44,678 bases of DNA, from the NCBI RefSeq assembly GCF_024519725.1, contig NZ_JALJRK010000042.1, positions 1 through 44,678 on the forward strand. The letters are read 5' to 3'. Positions within the stretch are counted from its first letter, which is position 1, and each line of letters starts with the position of its first letter. Both the position numbers and the translations under genes were made by a program. Positions 1-8,025 of the stretch are shown here, one piece after another. The notes under the pieces are model-generated. The model made no database searches, was not told the DNA's origin, and saw nothing but the letters and a program-made list of their open reading frames with translations. This DNA comes from Microvirga sp. Mcv34. GTDB taxonomy: Bacteria > Pseudomonadota > Alphaproteobacteria > Rhizobiales > Beijerinckiaceae.

Positions 1-894
1 ATCGATCCTGGAAAAGGTCGCCCGTGCGAAACAAGCGTTAGAGTCACAACACTAGCACTCTCCGATGTAGATCGGGAAGCCGCCATCAAGGCTGCGAAGG
101 CTGGGTCGGTCGGTCGCTACATCGAATGCGGTATCGAGATGGGAAGCCCGGTCGAGCTCGACGTGACGCCGATGGATCTGAACGCCGACGGTGTGGAGGA
201 GGTCATGATTACGGCCAGCCACGAGAATGGCGGCGCGGCATGCTTCAGCCATCTTGGAATGAACAAGACCCTGATGATCAGGAACCGTAAAGGCGAGTGG
301 ATAGCCAACCTTGGGTTCGATGCTCAGGAGATTAAGGCTCTTCCTGACCGATCTAACGGGTACCAGGACCTTGCGGTCGACGTCGCCGGGGATTGCTGGC
401 CAGTCTGGCGGCACAACGCCACTGAGTATCACATCTACAAGCAATGCCAGAAGGGCAAGCTGGTCATAGCCTCATCATGGAAGGCCGGAGGATCACTGCC
501 GAAGAGACTCGAAGATACCCTCGGCTGGGACAATGACGAGCTTTACATCCACAACGGCTCGGGGATGTACGTCAACATGGGAACCGGGATCATACGATAT
601 GCCGCTCCGAAAGCCTCGATCGCCGGCGCCGTTCAGGAAGGCACCGTCCTGTTCCGTGGCGAGTTCAAAAATGCTCCCGGCCTCGAGGCCAAGGGCACGG
701 TGAGCGGGACCGCCTACGTGTTCAAAAAGGGATGCGAACCGGCTCCATATCCCGTTTCCGGAACGTACGATGCATGGTCTGTGACCATGAGGGGGCCCGC
801 GCCACGCCGCGCTAAAGATTCCTGCGCGATTTTGGAAACGACAAAGAACAGCCCCCATTCGGTCCTTGGGTTTGAGGCACCCTCGGACTACTGA
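1..894 (+). CDS. Unknown protein, 5' end outside window
   Basis: The reading frame is open from the first base, so the gene enters from the left; the first internal ATG is at 139 but is probably not the start. The visible 297 residues contain an acidic loop with the sequence DLNADGVEEV, which resembles the calcium-binding-like loops of FG-GAP/VCBS-type repeats, followed by an aromatic and cysteine-containing stretch (CWPVWRHN, then KQC). The C-terminal third has two further cysteines and beta-strand-like glycine-rich sequence, which would fit an exported protein. A signal peptide cannot be checked because the N-terminus is missing. The gene is followed after 8 bases by the small membrane protein, which may be co-transcribed. 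I do not recognise the family and assign no function. Confidence 0.7.
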   Translation: MDPGKGRPCETSVRVTTLALSDVDREAAIKAAKAGSVGRYIECGIEMGSPVELDVTPMDLNADGVEEVMITASHENGGAACFSHLGMNKTLMIRNRKGEWIANLGFDAQEIKALPDRSNGYQDLAVDVAGDCWPVWRHNATEYHIYKQCQKGKLVIASSWKAGGSLPKRLEDTLGWDNDELYIHNGSGMYVNMGTGIIRYAAPKASIAGAVQEGTVLFRGEFKNAPGLEAKGTVSGTAYVFKKGCEPAPYPVSGTYDAWSVTMRGPAPRRAKDSCAILETTKNSPHSVLGFEAPSDY

Positions 895-902
895 GGACCC
901 TC

Positions 903-1229
903 ATGAAATGGACCTATCTTCCCCCAGCAGCATACTTGACCTTTGCCGTCTATGCTTGGATTGATTTCACACACACAGCTCCGGATGGGTTAGGCAATCT
1001 CGGTCTGCTGCTGACGACCTTTCCCGTAGCTGTGATAGGGGTAGCCCTCACATGGGCTCTGGGCCAGTCCGGCTTTGTGCTTATTCCAAGTGGACTGGGG
1101 TACTACACCGCACACGCAATTTACTTCTGGCCGGCGGCTCTGATTACAGCCTGTTTGGTCTTTGTTGTCTGCTCGGCGCCAGGGTGGATTTGGCGGCGAT
1201 TACTGCGAGCACGCCGAACGACGCCGTGA
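903..1229 (+). CDS. Small membrane protein, unknown function
   Basis: A 108-residue protein with about three hydrophobic segments (roughly residues 5-20, 32-52 and 73-93) and a basic C-terminal tail (RRLLRARR), which suggests an inner-membrane protein with a cytoplasmic C-terminus. GAGGA lies 6 bases before the ATG and supports this start. It begins 8 bases after the stop of the preceding gene, so the two are probably one transcript. It ends just before the convergent DNA ligase. No family was recognised. Confidence 0.6.
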   Translation: MKWTYLPPAAYLTFAVYAWIDFTHTAPDGLGNLGLLLTTFPVAVIGVALTWALGQSGFVLIPSGLGYYTAHAIYFWPAALITACLVFVVCSAPGWIWRRLLRARRTTP

Positions 1230-1234
1230 TCCGG

Positions 1235-2233
1235 CTATGAGCTCGGGCTTTCCGTGGCGATCACCACTTCTCGCGGATCCTTATCCTCTCTCAACCCGAG
1301 AAACGCCGGATGGCGAAGGATCCGATCCCGGGTCCATTCGGTGAACTCGACTTGCGCAAGGAACTTAGGTTTCACCCAGTGGACCTTGGCGCGCATGTAG
1401 GTGCCTTTGGGCAAAGTCGCCGTGGGGCTGGCCTGCTCGATCTTCTCTAAGCGTTTCTGAAAATCGATCAGGAACTCGCGGGAATAACCCGTACCGACCT
1501 TCCCGGCATACCGGATCACACCGTCGGGCGTATAGTATCCGACGAGCAGCGCCCCGAAGCCGACGCGGGAGCGCTGCGGCTCAGTGTACCCGATGATGAT
1601 AAACTCTTCGGTGTTGAGGCATTTGACCTTCAGCCAATCATCGCTGCGCGTCCCGGTGTAGACAGAGTTCCGCCGTTTGGAGATGATCCCTTCAAGGCGC
1701 AGCTGACATGCCTGCTTGTAAAGCGCCTTCCCTCCCCCGACCCGATGCTCGCTGATCCGGATTGTTCCGGGCGCCTTGGCTAACAGTTTCGATAGTCGAC
1801 GCTTGCGCTCCTCCAACGGAAGACCTCTCAGGTCCTCGCCGTCAAGGAACAGGAGATCGAACGCCACATAGACAAGATCAGCCGTCTGTTCCTTGGAAAG
1901 GGCATCCTGCAGGGCCGCGAAGGAACTCACCCCGGTCTCAGTCAGTTTCACGATTTCGCCGTCGAGGACAGTCCCTGAAAGATCAAATCTGGTGAATGCC
2001 TCAGCCAGCTCAGGGAAACGGTTGGTCCAATCCTGATCGTTACGGGTGATCAGGCGGGCCGGACCAGAATCCATACGAGCAAGCATGCGATACCCGTCAT
2101 ACTTCACCTCATGTAACCACTCGTCCGTGTCCAGTGCCTCCTTCGTCAGGACGGCCAACTCGACTGGGATGCGGCTCGGGAGTGGGGAAACTACTCGCCT
2201 TGCTTTCTGTCTTGGGGAACGCGGCTTGACCAT
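1235..2233 (-). CDS. Stand-alone LigD-type ATP-dependent DNA ligase
   Basis: A 332-residue protein that aligns by eye with the central ligase domain of LigD. Motif I is HEVKYDGYR with the adenylated lysine at residue 44. Further nucleotidyltransferase motifs follow: LDGEIV, FDLLFLDGEDL, LEGIISKR and DDWLKVKC. The OB-fold part ends in the family's usual GLREDKDPREVV. The phosphoesterase and polymerase domains of LigD are absent. It would seal nicks or ends using ATP and may back up the full LigD encoded at 37883-40462. No Shine-Dalgarno is clear before the ATG. A near-consensus EcfG promoter (GGAAC-N16-TGTT, 2245-2269) lies just upstream but would leave only a few bases of leader, so its relevance is uncertain. 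Confidence 0.92.
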   Translation of the reverse strand: MVKPRSPRQKARRVVSPLPSRIPVELAVLTKEALDTDEWLHEVKYDGYRMLARMDSGPARLITRNDQDWTNRFPELAEAFTRFDLSGTVLDGEIVKLTETGVSSFAALQDALSKEQTADLVYVAFDLLFLDGEDLRGLPLEERKRRLSKLLAKAPGTIRISEHRVGGGKALYKQACQLRLEGIISKRRNSVYTGTRSDDWLKVKCLNTEEFIIIGYTEPQRSRVGFGALLVGYYTPDGVIRYAGKVGTGYSREFLIDFQKRLEKIEQASPTATLPKGTYMRAKVHWVKPKFLAQVEFTEWTRDRILRHPAFLGLREDKDPREVVIATESPSS

Positions 2234-2244
2234 TGCCAGAGGTC

Positions 2245-2269
2245 AACAATCATCGCCGCCCCAGGTTCC
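2245..2269 (-). promoter_or_regulatory. Possible weak EcfG-type promoter before the ligase
   Basis: On the minus strand GGAAC is followed after 16 bases by TGTT; the consensus -10 is CGTT, so one base differs. It lies so close to the ligase ATG at 2233 that the transcript would be almost leaderless. Chance occurrence is quite possible. Confidence 0.25.
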
Positions 2270-2500
2270 ATTGTAACAAGCCACGATACCGCAGAGCACT
2301 TAAGCCTGCGGCTTCTTTTGTGGCATTCATAGAATGGATCTTCGCTCGCGGTCTCAAGACGGGTTGTGTCCATTCGTTGGCTGGATAGTTGCTCCTAGCG
2401 AGCACTTGAATGGCAAGGACCTCGTCTAGTCGGGTACATCTATCATCAGAGGCTGAAGGAAGATGCTTTGACATTCGTTAGACAAAGGCAGCTGATTAAA

Positions 2501-2707
2501 TCAGCTTTGGCGTGCCACAATCTGGTCCAGCACGGCCTTCATTTCATTATGTTCAGAGCTTCCGTAGACGACTTCCCAACGGTCGTTGTGTTGATGCCAA
2601 TGGAACCGAGAATCGCGCAACTCGGCGCGAAACAGCTTTGGATCTACCCCAGCCTCTTTAGCCATTTCTTGAGCGGTTATCATGTGGGGCTTCGATGTAT
2701 CATGCAT
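2501..2707 (-). CDS. Small conserved-looking protein, unknown function
   Basis: A 68-residue protein with the layout MITAQEMAKEAGVDPKLFR (helix-turn-helix-like) followed by a tryptophan/histidine-rich segment (FHWHQHNDRWEVV) and a helical tail. This pattern resembles short modules I know from other alphaproteobacterial proteins of unknown function, in which a small helical domain precedes W-x-V strands. The start ATG at 2707 has only a weak GGAT upstream. It stands alone between the ligase and the PLD-like gene, all on the minus strand. It may be a DNA- or nucleic-acid-binding accessory protein, but this is a guess from its shape. Confidence 0.55.
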   Translation of the reverse strand: MHDTSKPHMITAQEMAKEAGVDPKLFRAELRDSRFHWHQHNDRWEVVYGSSEHNEMKAVLDQIVARQS

Positions 2708-2845
2708 TGATCTATCCGCGCGTGCTGCTGGCCATTTCTATTATCTAGCCGATTATACTCCATGCCGGTCGAGGAAGAGCCGCTCTCGGTAATCCTAATG
2801 TCCTTCACGACTCATCCCTTGTGAGGAATTCAGGATGCGCCTCTC

Positions 2846-4423
2846 TCATGCTGAATCGGCATACTTGGCTGCGCGTGCGTCAAGTTTCTCCCAGTAGGGA
2901 TCATAATCAAGAAAGTAATTTTCTACTCCGTCAGAGACGAAACATACCTCATTCAGGCGGACGCGTGCCGCAACGCCATCCTGAAGCCAAGTAATTAGGT
3001 GCCGCTCGGCCTCTGTCCGCTTGATCGTCGCAGGGTAGAAATAGCCATCCTCGTACTTCGCTAAAACGATGGCTCCAGGCTTAATCTCGTTGCGCCAGGT
3101 GGCCCTAAGCCAGTTTACGATCTCGCTAGATGATAAATCTCTTAGCCGCTCGACATCGCCGAGGACGTACTCAAGCGTCTTGACCAGCTGTGAGTTTTTC
3201 TTCGATTGGTCAGCTTCCAGCGCAATCGTGTCGGCCCAGGATTCCAAAAATGCGTTCCAGGGATCCGTATCTGGCCTAAACTTAGGAACGGGTGGGAAAT
3301 CGTATCCGTTGACATACCTCTCTTTGAACTTCGGCTCGCGGGCAAGGCGGGCGTCTTCAGCAACCTTCTTATCAAATCTCTCGCAATAGAATGCGATATC
3401 GAGCTGCTCATCTCCTTCCAGGTAGTCGCTTGGGGGACCCAGTTCTTCAAGGGCACTCCAAATTGTCTGAAGCCGCATTATAAACTGGCTGCGCCGGCTA
3501 TCCTTCCAAGTTTTGTCACTGTAGTTGGCAAGAAGCTCATTTATTGCAGCTTCTCGCTTTGCTTTCGCTCCCGCGACAAATTCACCCTTTCGCTGTTTGT
3601 AACATTCTTCGGAGACCCAGTAACCGAAGTGCGTCCAAACACAATACTTTGACCTCCATAGAGGATTTGCAGATTTGTCCTCCAAGTCGCCAGTCTCGGC
3701 GACGTACCTGTGCCCGACCTCGTATTTCTCCGCCACGTTCCCCATACCGTGCTCTGCAAACACTTGAGCGACCTCCCCCGGCGGAACGGCTTTCTTCAGC
3801 CGAATGGTCACCGAGAGAAACTTTTGTGCGTCACGATATTTGGCCACGAGCCTGCCGCGTTGAAGCCAACCGTCAAAGCCAGCTGGCGCATCAGCATCGC
3901 TCAAGTAGAAAGACGGGAGAAATAGACCCGGGGTACCTTGGCCGGGAGAGCAAGCTATTCCCTGGATCCGGCCTCCGCCCGTATCAGCCGCTTCCAGCAC
4001 TGAGTCGAAGTAGTTGATGATGTCCGCATGCTCAGAAGGCAGCAGCCGCGTCGCCGCAATAAGTTCCGCGTTGCCGGAGTCGGAATAACCTGCCTTGGTT
4101 GCATTTGCAGATCCGAACTGTAGATGGCGTTGATCAACTATCCCGTCTTGATTCCGAAACTGGAAGTAATAGGCCTTCATATGCATCAAGCTGTTTGCCT
4201 GGGCGACAAGGATCCTCAGATCCCTGACCCCGGCATCGCGCACCTCCTGCTCCAGAGCTTCGATATCCTCATATCGAGCACCGTCATCGACGACGAACCG
4301 GAGCCTTTGAGGCTGCAGCCTTTCCGCTACTTGGCGCCCAAACCACGGATCGAAATATGGTGCGATGATTAGAGCCGACTCTGTCTGATAGCCCGTGGGA
4401 ACAGAAAGGAGCGCATTGATCAT
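2846..4423 (-). CDS. Phospholipase-D-like (single HKD) protein with Tudor-like C-terminus
   Basis: A protein of about 525 residues. Near residues 80-120 it shows a PLD-superfamily half-site: H-M-K, then FGSAN about 20 residues later (the HxK...GSxN pattern), and NAEL after that. Only one such motif is visible, so activity would need a dimer, as in Nuc- or BfiI-type nucleases. The middle is long, charged and tryptophan-rich without a recognised fold. Close to the C-terminus (about residues 445-500) KPGAIVLAKYEDGYFYPA followed by ITWLQDG looks like a Tudor/SH3-like barrel. A phosphodiesterase or nuclease is more likely than a lipase, but the substrate is unknown. I prefer ATG 4423 over GTG 4432; neither has a clear Shine-Dalgarno. 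The gene stands alone and defence or DNA processing is only inferred. Confidence 0.75.
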   Translation of the reverse strand: MINALLSVPTGYQTESALIIAPYFDPWFGRQVAERLQPQRLRFVVDDGARYEDIEALEQEVRDAGVRDLRILVAQANSLMHMKAYYFQFRNQDGIVDQRHLQFGSANATKAGYSDSGNAELIAATRLLPSEHADIINYFDSVLEAADTGGGRIQGIACSPGQGTPGLFLPSFYLSDADAPAGFDGWLQRGRLVAKYRDAQKFLSVTIRLKKAVPPGEVAQVFAEHGMGNVAEKYEVGHRYVAETGDLEDKSANPLWRSKYCVWTHFGYWVSEECYKQRKGEFVAGAKAKREAAINELLANYSDKTWKDSRRSQFIMRLQTIWSALEELGPPSDYLEGDEQLDIAFYCERFDKKVAEDARLAREPKFKERYVNGYDFPPVPKFRPDTDPWNAFLESWADTIALEADQSKKNSQLVKTLEYVLGDVERLRDLSSSEIVNWLRATWRNEIKPGAIVLAKYEDGYFYPATIKRTEAERHLITWLQDGVAARVRLNEVCFVSDGVENYFLDYDPYWEKLDARAAKYADSA

Positions 4424-4541
4424 ATAGATCACTCAACAGATGATTAGGATGGTTGAGCCGCAAGCATATGGGAAAGCGGGGAGAACTGGATGTCTCCTCA
4501 CTCTTCTGACTTCGAACGCGGCTTAAACTTCTTCCGGAATT

Positions 4542-4566
4542 AACAGGCTTAATCGGAAACAGTTCC
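4542..4566 (-). promoter_or_regulatory. Possible weak EcfG-type promoter before the PLD-like gene
   Basis: GGAAC-N16-TGTT on the minus strand, about 110-120 bases before the PLD-like start codon. One base differs from the CGTT -10 consensus, so this is a weak candidate. Confidence 0.25.
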
Positions 4567-4627
4567 CATGCAGCGAGCCGCGCAGAGAGGAGGCCCGATC
4601 CGTGCATTGCGGCTCGTCTGGTTTGGA

Positions 4628-5179
4628 CTACTGCCTCGATTTTGGCAAAAATCGTAGAACGTCTTCGGGTCGATCAATGGTGGGCTGCTCAACCCGATCC
4701 TGAACCTTGTAGCCCAAGGTCCTCGCGAACTCGGCGGCCCCTGTCATCATAGAGTCGAAGATGCGGCCGTGACACACGGCAAAGTATTGAGCCATCGAGA
4801 TCTCATTCGCGTGACCGTAGCGGCCTTCATCATCCACGGTCAGGAAGTCGACGAGATACTTCCCCTCAAAGGGTGAAATGACAGCCGGTACCTGCTTTGA
4901 GCAGAACACGAAGGCCCTGCTAGTCCCTGGCGCCCGGGTCTTTCTCTTCGGATTCTGCATCGAATATGACCAGGTTTCACCCTCGATACGGAAAAGCACC
5001 CCAGCCGAGTGGAACAAGATCGGTTCGGAATATTCGATCGTCGGAGTCATGCACTCACCATGCTGGCACCAATCCGGCAGTGGTTTCGCACTCGGCTTGC
5101 CTGGGAGGCGACTGGGCGATTGCGCGTCAGCGCCGATGGACATCGCGACCAGAGCTAGGGAGGTCAGAAGCAGTCTCAT
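4628..5179 (-). CDS. Exported protein, unknown function
   Basis: A 183-residue protein with a clear signal peptide: MRLLLTSLALVAMSIGADAQ, with likely cleavage after ADA. The mature part has four cysteines (two in CQHGEC, then one in FCSKQ and one in VCHGR), which fits disulfide bonds in the periplasm. AGGGGTG lies about 10 bases before the ATG. It is downstream of the 5218-5754 gene on the same strand with a 38-base gap, so the two may be co-transcribed. The family was not recognised. Confidence 0.65.
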   Translation of the reverse strand: MRLLLTSLALVAMSIGADAQSPSRLPGKPSAKPLPDWCQHGECMTPTIEYSEPILFHSAGVLFRIEGETWSYSMQNPKRKTRAPGTSRAFVFCSKQVPAVISPFEGKYLVDFLTVDDEGRYGHANEISMAQYFAVCHGRIFDSMMTGAAEFARTLGYKVQDRVEQPTIDRPEDVLRFLPKSRQ

Positions 5180-5217
5180 TTCAGCATTTCACCCCTGCAA
5201 CGAATTTTGATACGCCC

Positions 5218-5754
5218 CTAGGCAATCCCGAGTTCCCTGAGAGCCTCGGCAAGTTCCGGATGCATCTCGAAGCGCATGTGCCCGGTCTCCAGCTCTTTCT
5301 CACCAAGCTCTTTCACCAGGGCGCTCATATAAAATTCCCGGCCGTCTTTGTATCGGTCGAACTCTAACCCAATCGTTCGCCCTACCCGGGCGCCCAATTT
5401 TCCATAAAGATTGTTGGCGGTTTCGTAGTTCTCATAGCCCGCCGCGGCCGCAATCTGTGTAGCCGTTAGTGGCTCAGTGGCATTCGCCTTAAGCATGCTG
5501 ACCTCGTAAGGTCGAGGCGGATTGGATTTGAAGTAGCGAACATACTGCTCTGTCGTCCCAACCCATGGCATCCTTCGCTTCTGGGCCTCGCCGCTCTGTC
5601 TGGCGTCAACAAACGCCTGAGCGAAGCCGAACGCCTCATCCAACGTCTCGCCATCCACAATCCCCAGGCGGTCCTTACCCTCGAGGATCGCCACTTCCGG
5701 TTTTCCGCGGATGGTTGTCCCCTTCAGGACGCACCCTTTGTATTTCTTCTCCAT
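5218..5754 (-). CDS. Protein with McrA-head-like helical domain, no nuclease
   Basis: A 178-residue protein counted from ATG 5754. This start is preferred over the longer frame beginning at 5886 because AGGTGGG precedes it and because the longer form would run through the divergent gene's start. Residues about 100-140 read LTATQIAAAAGYENYETANN followed by LYGKLGARVG. This resembles the N-terminal head domain seen in ScoMcrA-like and other HNH restriction proteins, where such a domain recognises modified DNA. No HNH or other nuclease motif is present, so it may be a DNA-binding remnant or an accessory protein. The N-terminal part (KGTTIRGKPEVAILEGKDRL) looks beta-rich. It is divergent from the barrel enzyme, with 15 bases between their starts. 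Confidence 0.6.
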   Translation of the reverse strand: MEKKYKGCVLKGTTIRGKPEVAILEGKDRLGIVDGETLDEAFGFAQAFVDARQSGEAQKRRMPWVGTTEQYVRYFKSNPPRPYEVSMLKANATEPLTATQIAAAAGYENYETANNLYGKLGARVGRTIGLEFDRYKDGREFYMSALVKELGEKELETGHMRFEMHPELAEALRELGIA

Positions 5755-5769
5755 CCCCCACCCACCTGC

Positions 5770-6552
5770 TTGTTCAAAACAACTGCAAATCCCCAGCGTC
5801 TCATCCGCTCCCACGAAGCGGTGATCGACGCCAGAAGGACACGCGCCGTGCCACTCATCTCTTGCACCCTGACAGGCGTCGATCAACAGGCAGATCTCTT
5901 ACGGATCGCCAGTCTTTCGGCTAGTTTCCCACGCGCCGAGTTCGCGATCCTCTTTTCCCCCGAGCGTTCAGGACACCAGAACAGGTTCCCTAGCCTGCCA
6001 TCCATTCTCAACATGCTGGACGCCGGTCCAATACGATGGGCCATCCACCTCTGCGGAAGGGCAGTCCCAGAATTCATCGCAGCGGCAATTTTCGGGAATG
6101 CTAAGGGATTGAACCAGGATGCTTTTCGGCTTGTCGTTCATCCCAACGTTTCCAGAGTCCAACTGAATTTTGCATTTCGGAGGGCAAAATTTTCACTCTC
6201 GGACTTGGATTCGGCCATCCGTTTCCTTCCAGTCCCGGTCATCACCCAGGAGCATCGGGCAAACGCAGGGGTTTCCCTCTCAATCAAGGCCCCGAACCAC
6301 CAGGTTCTCTTTGACGCCTCGGGCGGACGAGGGATCGAAACGTCACAATGGACGCCGCCCCTCGATGGCAAAGTATGCGGTTTCGCTGGCGGCTTGGGTC
6401 CCGCGTCCCTCTCCCGAGCTCTCCCAGCTATCCAACAGGTTTGTATAGGCCAAACCTTCTGGATCGATATGGAGTCCCGCATCCGGGACGAGAATGACTG
6501 GCTCGATCTGGATGCATGCGAGCGGGTTTTGGAGATTACCCAGAGCGCATAG
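5770..6552 (+). CDS. Phosphoribosylanthranilate-isomerase-like TIM barrel
   Basis: A 260-residue protein. Landmarks match the TrpF family: ISCTLTGVD at the first strand (catalytic Cys position), RWAIHLCG, LFDASGGRG (catalytic Asp position) and CGFAGGLGP at the phosphate-binding loop, followed by WIDMESRIRD. TrpF converts N-(5'-phosphoribosyl)anthranilate to its carboxyphenylamino-deoxyribulose phosphate product. There are no other tryptophan genes nearby and the protein is somewhat longer than TrpF (about 205-220 residues), so a paralogue with another small-molecule role is as likely. The ATG at 5770 is accepted, but the true start could be a little further in because the first 25 residues look unconserved. 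A clear terminator follows at 6594. Confidence 0.7.
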   Translation: MFKTTANPQRLIRSHEAVIDARRTRAVPLISCTLTGVDQQADLLRIASLSASFPRAEFAILFSPERSGHQNRFPSLPSILNMLDAGPIRWAIHLCGRAVPEFIAAAIFGNAKGLNQDAFRLVVHPNVSRVQLNFAFRRAKFSLSDLDSAIRFLPVPVITQEHRANAGVSLSIKAPNHQVLFDASGGRGIETSQWTPPLDGKVCGFAGGLGPASLSRALPAIQQVCIGQTFWIDMESRIRDENDWLDLDACERVLEITQSA

Positions 6553-6593
6553 CAAAGCAAGTCCAGGCTCAGAGGGTCGCTAAACGTGAGAAA

Positions 6594-6624
6594 GGCGGCG
6601 GTGCCAGTCACTGCCGCCTATTTT
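6594..6624 (+). terminator. Rho-independent terminator after the TrpF-like gene
   Basis: GGCGGCGGTG and CACTGCCGCC (6594-6603 and 6609-6618) form a 10-bp stem with one G-U pair and a 5-base loop, followed by TATTTTT. It lies 40 bases after the stop codon. Confidence 0.8.
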
Positions 6625-6639
6625 TAGTCGAGCGTCGCG

Positions 6640-6700
6640 AGTTCCCGACTTCAAATTGTATGCCTCGCCACTTCTCCCAGGCTGGGTCAAGGCATCATCC
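6640..6700. repeat. Degenerate copy of the 3' end of the 15546-17777 gene
   Basis: About 60 bases match 15539-15599 with roughly 70% identity, including 16 identical bases at 6669-6684 and 15563-15578. Read on the minus strand it gives TQPGRSGEAYN, against IQPGRSVEASN at the end of the fused spermidine-synthase-like protein. It looks like a decayed remnant of a second copy of that gene. Confidence 0.55.
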
Positions 6701-6780
6701 GAGGCATCAGTTATCAGTTCGCTTGAACGGCGCTCGCGACATCCATAGAATCGGGCAAAAATTTGCTTCTGGAGCGCCAT

Positions 6781-7920
6781 TTGTCCATCCACTCGCTATT
6801 CCGTGCGGCCCTCGTTTCCGGCTGCGCCGCTCTCGCCATATGGGGCAGCTTAGCTACCCCGGCCTCGGCTGCTAAAATTGAGGTCATCAATGTTCCCGGC
6901 TCCCCGCTCAGCCTCGTTATGCTTTCCGGCGATATCGTCAAAGGCGACAGCGACAGGTTCTATGAGGTCACCAAAGACCTTGATCGGGCGTCCATTGCCC
7001 TTTCCTCGCCAGGCGGATCCGTTTCCGAGGCCTTGAGCATCGGGGCACAATTGCGGGACAAGAACTTCGCCACCATGGTCCTACCGGACGAGGAATGCGC
7101 TTCCGCCTGTGCGCTGATCTGGATCTCGTCCTATCGGCGGTATATGTCAGCGAGTTCAAGGATTGGCTTCCACGCTGCCTATACCACGGTCGACGGCGAG
7201 CCCCGCGAGACCGGCATGGGCAACGCTGAGATCGGGTCATATCTGACCCATCTCGGCCTCCGGGTTGAGGCCATCCGGTTCATTACCCATGCTCCACCGG
7301 ATCAAATCGCACTTCTCACCCTGAATCGGGCCCGAGCCCTTGGTATCGAGGTTTATGAGCAGGATGGGTTCTCAGTAACTCCGCCGTCGGCAAAGCCAAC
7401 TCTGGACGCCTATGTAAAGAAGGCAACGTCCTACCTGTCCCTCGCCAGGGATTGCTCGGATCTCTTCGGCCTTGATGGGCAGATGCTGCGACGGCGCGGT
7501 GAGGACACCATCAAGCAAGGGCATGCCGAATTCGGAGGCGACGCGTTCGGCCGGCTGCTGGTCATGGAAGTCGATGTCGTCAAAGAGGACATGCGGCAGA
7601 GCGGCTTCGTCGGGTTCTGCCTGAATGCCCTCAAACGGGTTCAGACCGTTGACGGTCAGCTGGTCTCCAGCCCGTCTTTCGATTGCGGCCGGGCTGGTAC
7701 ACCAACCGAACAAGCCATTTGCGAAAATCCCGACCTGATTGCCAGGGACCGGGCAATGGGGATTCTTTACCGTGTCATCCTTAGCGACCGGAAGGGTACC
7801 GCGCTGTCTCAGTTTCGGAGCGCCCAAATACAATGGAGCAAAGTCCGAAATTCCTGCGGCAGCGACCAACGGTGCCTAATTTCTGCCTATGACCTCCGAT
7901 TGAGCCAGTTGGGCCGATGA
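6781..7920 (+). CDS. Exported ClpP-fold protein with C-terminal LprI-like domain
   Basis: A 379-residue protein counted from TTG 6781, which has TGGAG 6 bases upstream and gives a clean signal peptide ending in ATPASA. The TTG at 6763 is the alternative. Residues about 35-220 follow the ClpP/crotonase-like periplasmic family (COG3904): LSSPGGSVSEAL, then ECASACALIW with the presumed nucleophile Ser108, then GFHAAY with His131. The last 80 residues read FDCGRAGTPTEQAICENPDL and end in a cysteine-rich helix, matching the LprI/DUF1311 domain known from lysozyme-inhibitor-like proteins. The combination suggests a secreted envelope protein, possibly a protease tied to cell-wall stress; activity is inferred. 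It is convergent with the catabolic operon. Confidence 0.8.
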   Translation: MSIHSLFRAALVSGCAALAIWGSLATPASAAKIEVINVPGSPLSLVMLSGDIVKGDSDRFYEVTKDLDRASIALSSPGGSVSEALSIGAQLRDKNFATMVLPDEECASACALIWISSYRRYMSASSRIGFHAAYTTVDGEPRETGMGNAEIGSYLTHLGLRVEAIRFITHAPPDQIALLTLNRARALGIEVYEQDGFSVTPPSAKPTLDAYVKKATSYLSLARDCSDLFGLDGQMLRRRGEDTIKQGHAEFGGDAFGRLLVMEVDVVKEDMRQSGFVGFCLNALKRVQTVDGQLVSSPSFDCGRAGTPTEQAICENPDLIARDRAMGILYRVILSDRKGTALSQFRSAQIQWSKVRNSCGSDQRCLISAYDLRLSQLGR

Positions 7921-7965
7921 TGCTTTGTTATTGGTGAGTCCTTCGTGAGATGTGGCCCGACGTGA

Positions 7966-7998
7966 AATAAGACCGAAACTCTGCTCCGGTCTATTATT
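7966..7998. terminator. Possible bidirectional terminator between convergent genes
   Basis: AATAAGACCG and CGGTCTATTATT form an imperfect stem with an 11-base loop and AT-rich flanks on both sides. It sits between the stop codons of the ClpP-fold gene and the Old Yellow Enzyme gene. Confidence 0.4.
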
Positions 7999-8025
7999 CA
8001 GCCAAACAGGAGCTGAGAGTGTCGG

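Noticed and set aside
2250..2474. 74-aa frame on the minus strand upstream of the ligase
   Set aside because: No ribosome site, no conserved-looking core; left as non-coding.
3285..3310. Exact EcfG-like pattern GGAAC-N17-CGTT on the plus strand inside the PLD-like gene
   Set aside because: It lies antisense in the middle of a coding region with no gene downstream in that direction, so chance is the best explanation.
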